Source: Mahella australiensis 50-1 BON (GTDB lineage: Bacteria; Bacillota; Clostridia; Mahellales; Mahellaceae). Taken from it: DNA of 64,000 bases. How positions within the stretch are numbered: position 1 is the stretch's first letter; each line of letters starts with the position of its first letter. The position numbers and the translations under genes are program-made. Below are positions 62,109 through 64,000 of the stretch, piece after piece. Under the pieces are notes generated by a model that had not been told where the DNA came from, made no database searches, and saw only the letters and a list, made by a program, of their open reading frames with translations. The DNA lies in NCBI RefSeq assembly GCF_000213255.1, contig NC_015520.1:2128001-2192000 (forward strand), in the 5' to 3' direction.

Positions 62109-63167
62109 TTATTTGATTATGACTTCATGTCCTGTGCTGGCTGATTCATATATTGCATCCAATATTTTCATAAGCTCCACACCATCCTCACCGGGATTCA
62201 AACACGGTGTGCCGTTGGCTACACAATCTATAAAATGCGCCATCTCTTTGTCGAATATAGGTTGAAAATCATTTTGATTCACATCTATGAAAGGTTTTGT
62301 ATCCGTAAGCACATCGTTGCGTTCAGAATAAATCTCAAAGTCTGGTTCCATAGTAACACCGGCCTTGCTGCCGTAGAGCTCCAAATAAAGCTTATCGCGT
62401 TTTATATGCTGAGTCCAGCTATTCTCGACTATAAGCGTAGCCCCGTTGTCAAAACGCACAAAACCCGCTGCCAGATCCTCCACATCGTTATAATCGCTGT
62501 AATCAGCCGATTTATACTGTTGTATGCCTATTATATTTGAACGCGGCCCCACTAAATCATAGGTTGAACCCATTGCCAGCACCGCTTTGGGTTTATCCAT
62601 CAGATAACGCACCAAATCGATCATATGTACTCCGAGATCGATAAGCGGTCCCCCGCCCGAACGCTTTTTATCGGAGAACCAGCCACCCGGATTGCCTACG
62701 CGGCGTAAGCAACCTGTCTTTGCATAATATATCTGTCCCATATCGCCGTTATCTATCATGCGCTTTAATATCTGCGTGTTGAGTCCAAAACGCCTCACAA
62801 AACCGACCATGAGGAGTTTACCCGCGTCTTTTGCAGCATCCACCATCTGCTGAGCCTGTATGGCGTTCAACGCCAACGGTTTCTCGCATAATACATTCTT
62901 ACCGGCTTTAAGAGCTGCTATGGTAGCCGGGGCATGTACGTTATTCCAAGTGCATACGCTGACCGCATCCAAGTCCTCCTGCTTTAACATCTCATTATAA
63001 TCGGCATACGTATGAGGAATATTATAATACTGTGCAAACTGTTTTGCTCTCTGTTCATTTATGTCGCAGTTGGCTACTACCTCAACATGGTCCAGCTTCT
63101 TATAGCCGGCCATATGCGTATGGCTTATGCTTCCATTGCCTATTATACCTACTTTAACCTTCTTCAT
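62109..63167 (-). CDS. Gfo/Idh/MocA-family oxidoreductase
   Basis: A 352-residue NAD(P)-dependent sugar dehydrogenase. The Rossmann motif is GIIGNGSISHTH, the catalytic Lys lies in CEKPLA, and the C-terminal half has DLGVHMIDLVRYL, supplying the usual Asp/His. Substrate could be a sugar, inositol or amino sugar. It is 15 bp upstream of the isomerase, suggesting an oxidise-isomerise sequence. Confidence 0.9.
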   Translation of the reverse strand: MKKVKVGIIGNGSISHTHMAGYKKLDHVEVVANCDINEQRAKQFAQYYNIPHTYADYNEMLKQEDLDAVSVCTWNNVHAPATIAALKAGKNVLCEKPLALNAIQAQQMVDAAKDAGKLLMVGFVRRFGLNTQILKRMIDNGDMGQIYYAKTGCLRRVGNPGGWFSDKKRSGGGPLIDLGVHMIDLVRYLMDKPKAVLAMGSTYDLVGPRSNIIGIQQYKSADYSDYNDVEDLAAGFVRFDNGATLIVENSWTQHIKRDKLYLELYGSKAGVTMEPDFEIYSERNDVLTDTKPFIDVNQNDFQPIFDKEMAHFIDCVANGTPCLNPGEDGVELMKILDAIYESASTGHEVIIK

Positions 63168-63237
63168 CGTTTCTGTCCCTGCGTCCTCGCGCAGCAGACA
63201 ATCCTCCCCTCGTTTTAATTCGTTTATATTATATAAT

Positions 63238-63996
63238 TTAAGCTACAAAACTGCAATCAAAATAATCTTTCGGCATAGATGACGCCGCTTGCCTATCCAG
63301 AATCACCGTAAGCTGAGGATGCAATTGCAATACCGAAGCCGGCACTCGTTGCGTTACAGGGCCTGTCAACGCTTTAGCAATTATATCAGCTTTGGCTTCT
63401 CCTGAAGCCATCAATATTATAGAACGGCTTTGCATGATGTTCTTTATACCCATGGTAACGGCCTGTTTGGGCACATCCTCTACAGAACCAAAAAATCTAG
63501 CATTGGCCGCCCTGGTAGTTTCGGTAAGATCGACCACGTGCGTAGTCGTCCCAAACGGCGTGCCAGGCTCGTTGAAGCCTATATGCCCGTTTAATCCTAT
63601 ACCTAATATCTGCAGGTCTATCCCCCCATGCTCTTTTATGGCGCAATCATACCTTTTGCATTCCGCTTGTATATCATTTGCCATACCATCGGGTATATGA
63701 ACATTTTGGGGTAGTATATCTATATGCTCAAAAAGATGTTCATACATAAAGTGGTGAAAAGATGCCGGGTGAGATGCTTCGATACCCACATATTCATCGA
63801 GATTAAACGTCACAACCGATTTGAAGCTGATAATACCGCGTTCATACATTTGTACAAGATATCGATATGGTCCTATCATTGTACCACCTGTAGCCAATCC
63901 TAATGTAGTATCCGGGTATTTAATCAGCCGATCACTTATTACCCCCGCTGCATGATATGCCATCTCATCCTCTGTATCGGCCACATATATCCTCAT
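63238..63996 (-). CDS. nagB: Glucosamine-6-phosphate deaminase
   Basis: A 252-residue enzyme that converts glucosamine-6-phosphate to fructose-6-phosphate and ammonia. GLATGGTMIGPY binds phosphate, FNLDEYVGI has the catalytic Asp and GLNGHIGFNEPGTPF the catalytic His and substrate loop. It starts 4 bp from the window edge, so its ribosome binding site is not visible. It is the first visible gene of the GntR unit and implies amino-sugar catabolism; nagA is not seen. Confidence 0.94.
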   Translation of the reverse strand: MRIYVADTEDEMAYHAAGVISDRLIKYPDTTLGLATGGTMIGPYRYLVQMYERGIISFKSVVTFNLDEYVGIEASHPASFHHFMYEHLFEHIDILPQNVHIPDGMANDIQAECKRYDCAIKEHGGIDLQILGIGLNGHIGFNEPGTPFGTTTHVVDLTETTRAANARFFGSVEDVPKQAVTMGIKNIMQSRSIILMASGEAKADIIAKALTGPVTQRVPASVLQLHPQLTVILDRQAASSMPKDYFDCSFVA

Positions 63997-64000
63997 ATAA

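Overview
The window looks like part of the chromosome of an anaerobic, probably thermophilic, saccharolytic member of the Firmicutes (Clostridia). The evidence is strong purine-rich ribosome binding sites, frequent TTG starts, a four-subunit pyruvate:ferredoxin oxidoreductase, three sugar ABC importers without their own ATPase, an ArgR-type operator, and TPP and c-di-AMP riboswitches of the Firmicute kind. Gene style and the dense carbohydrate operons remind me of Mahella or Caldicoprobacter relatives, but that is an impression and not a search result. I see no rRNA, tRNA, CRISPR array or prophage.

Layout. 1-2110 (minus): start of an FtsW/RodA-like gene, an FHA protein, CheY and a CPBP protease. 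2194-3737 (plus): argF behind two ARG boxes, and a GNAT acetyltransferase. 3724-9288 (minus): a barrel protein of unknown role, a lone PglX-like adenine methyltransferase and a GH36-type alpha-galactosidase. 9383-12418 (minus): porCDAB with a near-consensus promoter. 12608-14477 (minus): recQ and yjbQ. 14562-14693: a 132-bp MITE-like element with inverted ends and a 9-bp target duplication. 14872-23041 (plus): a probable sulfated-sugar locus with two cytoplasmic Cys-type sulfatases, an ABC importer, a ROK repressor and an alpha/beta hydrolase. 23091-36953 (minus): a 13.6-kb LacI-controlled operon with importer, amidohydrolase, FGGY kinase, beta- and alpha-mannosidases, ROK kinase and SIS isomerase. 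37252-39396 (plus): a GH3 enzyme. 39405-46355 (minus): an importer with a racemase-fold protein, class II aldolase, DUF1537 kinase and DeoR regulator. 46665-49349 (minus): VOC protein, aldo/keto reductase and M29 aminopeptidase. 49529-53271 (plus): LysM protein, TPP riboswitch, thiE, a ThiD2-like gene, thiM and thiC. 53366-55952 (plus): ECF sigma factor, anti-sigma factor, membrane protein and DedA-like protein. 56141-57289 (minus): membrane protein and J-domain protein. 57427-60425 (minus): a c-di-AMP riboswitch followed by an opine-type dehydrogenase and a B12-binding protein. 60479-63996 (minus): GntR regulator, sugar isomerase, Gfo/Idh/MocA oxidoreductase and NagB.

How it works together. 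Most of the window imports and breaks down plant or host glycans (mannosides, beta-glycosides, sulfated sugars, amino sugars, sugar acids). Each system has its own regulator, and the importers presumably share an MsmX-type ATPase encoded elsewhere. Pyruvate from these sugars would feed PorCDAB. The least explained unit is the c-di-AMP riboswitch operon of dehydrogenase plus B12-binding protein. The latter carries an apparent one-base deletion exactly inside its cobalamin-binding motif.
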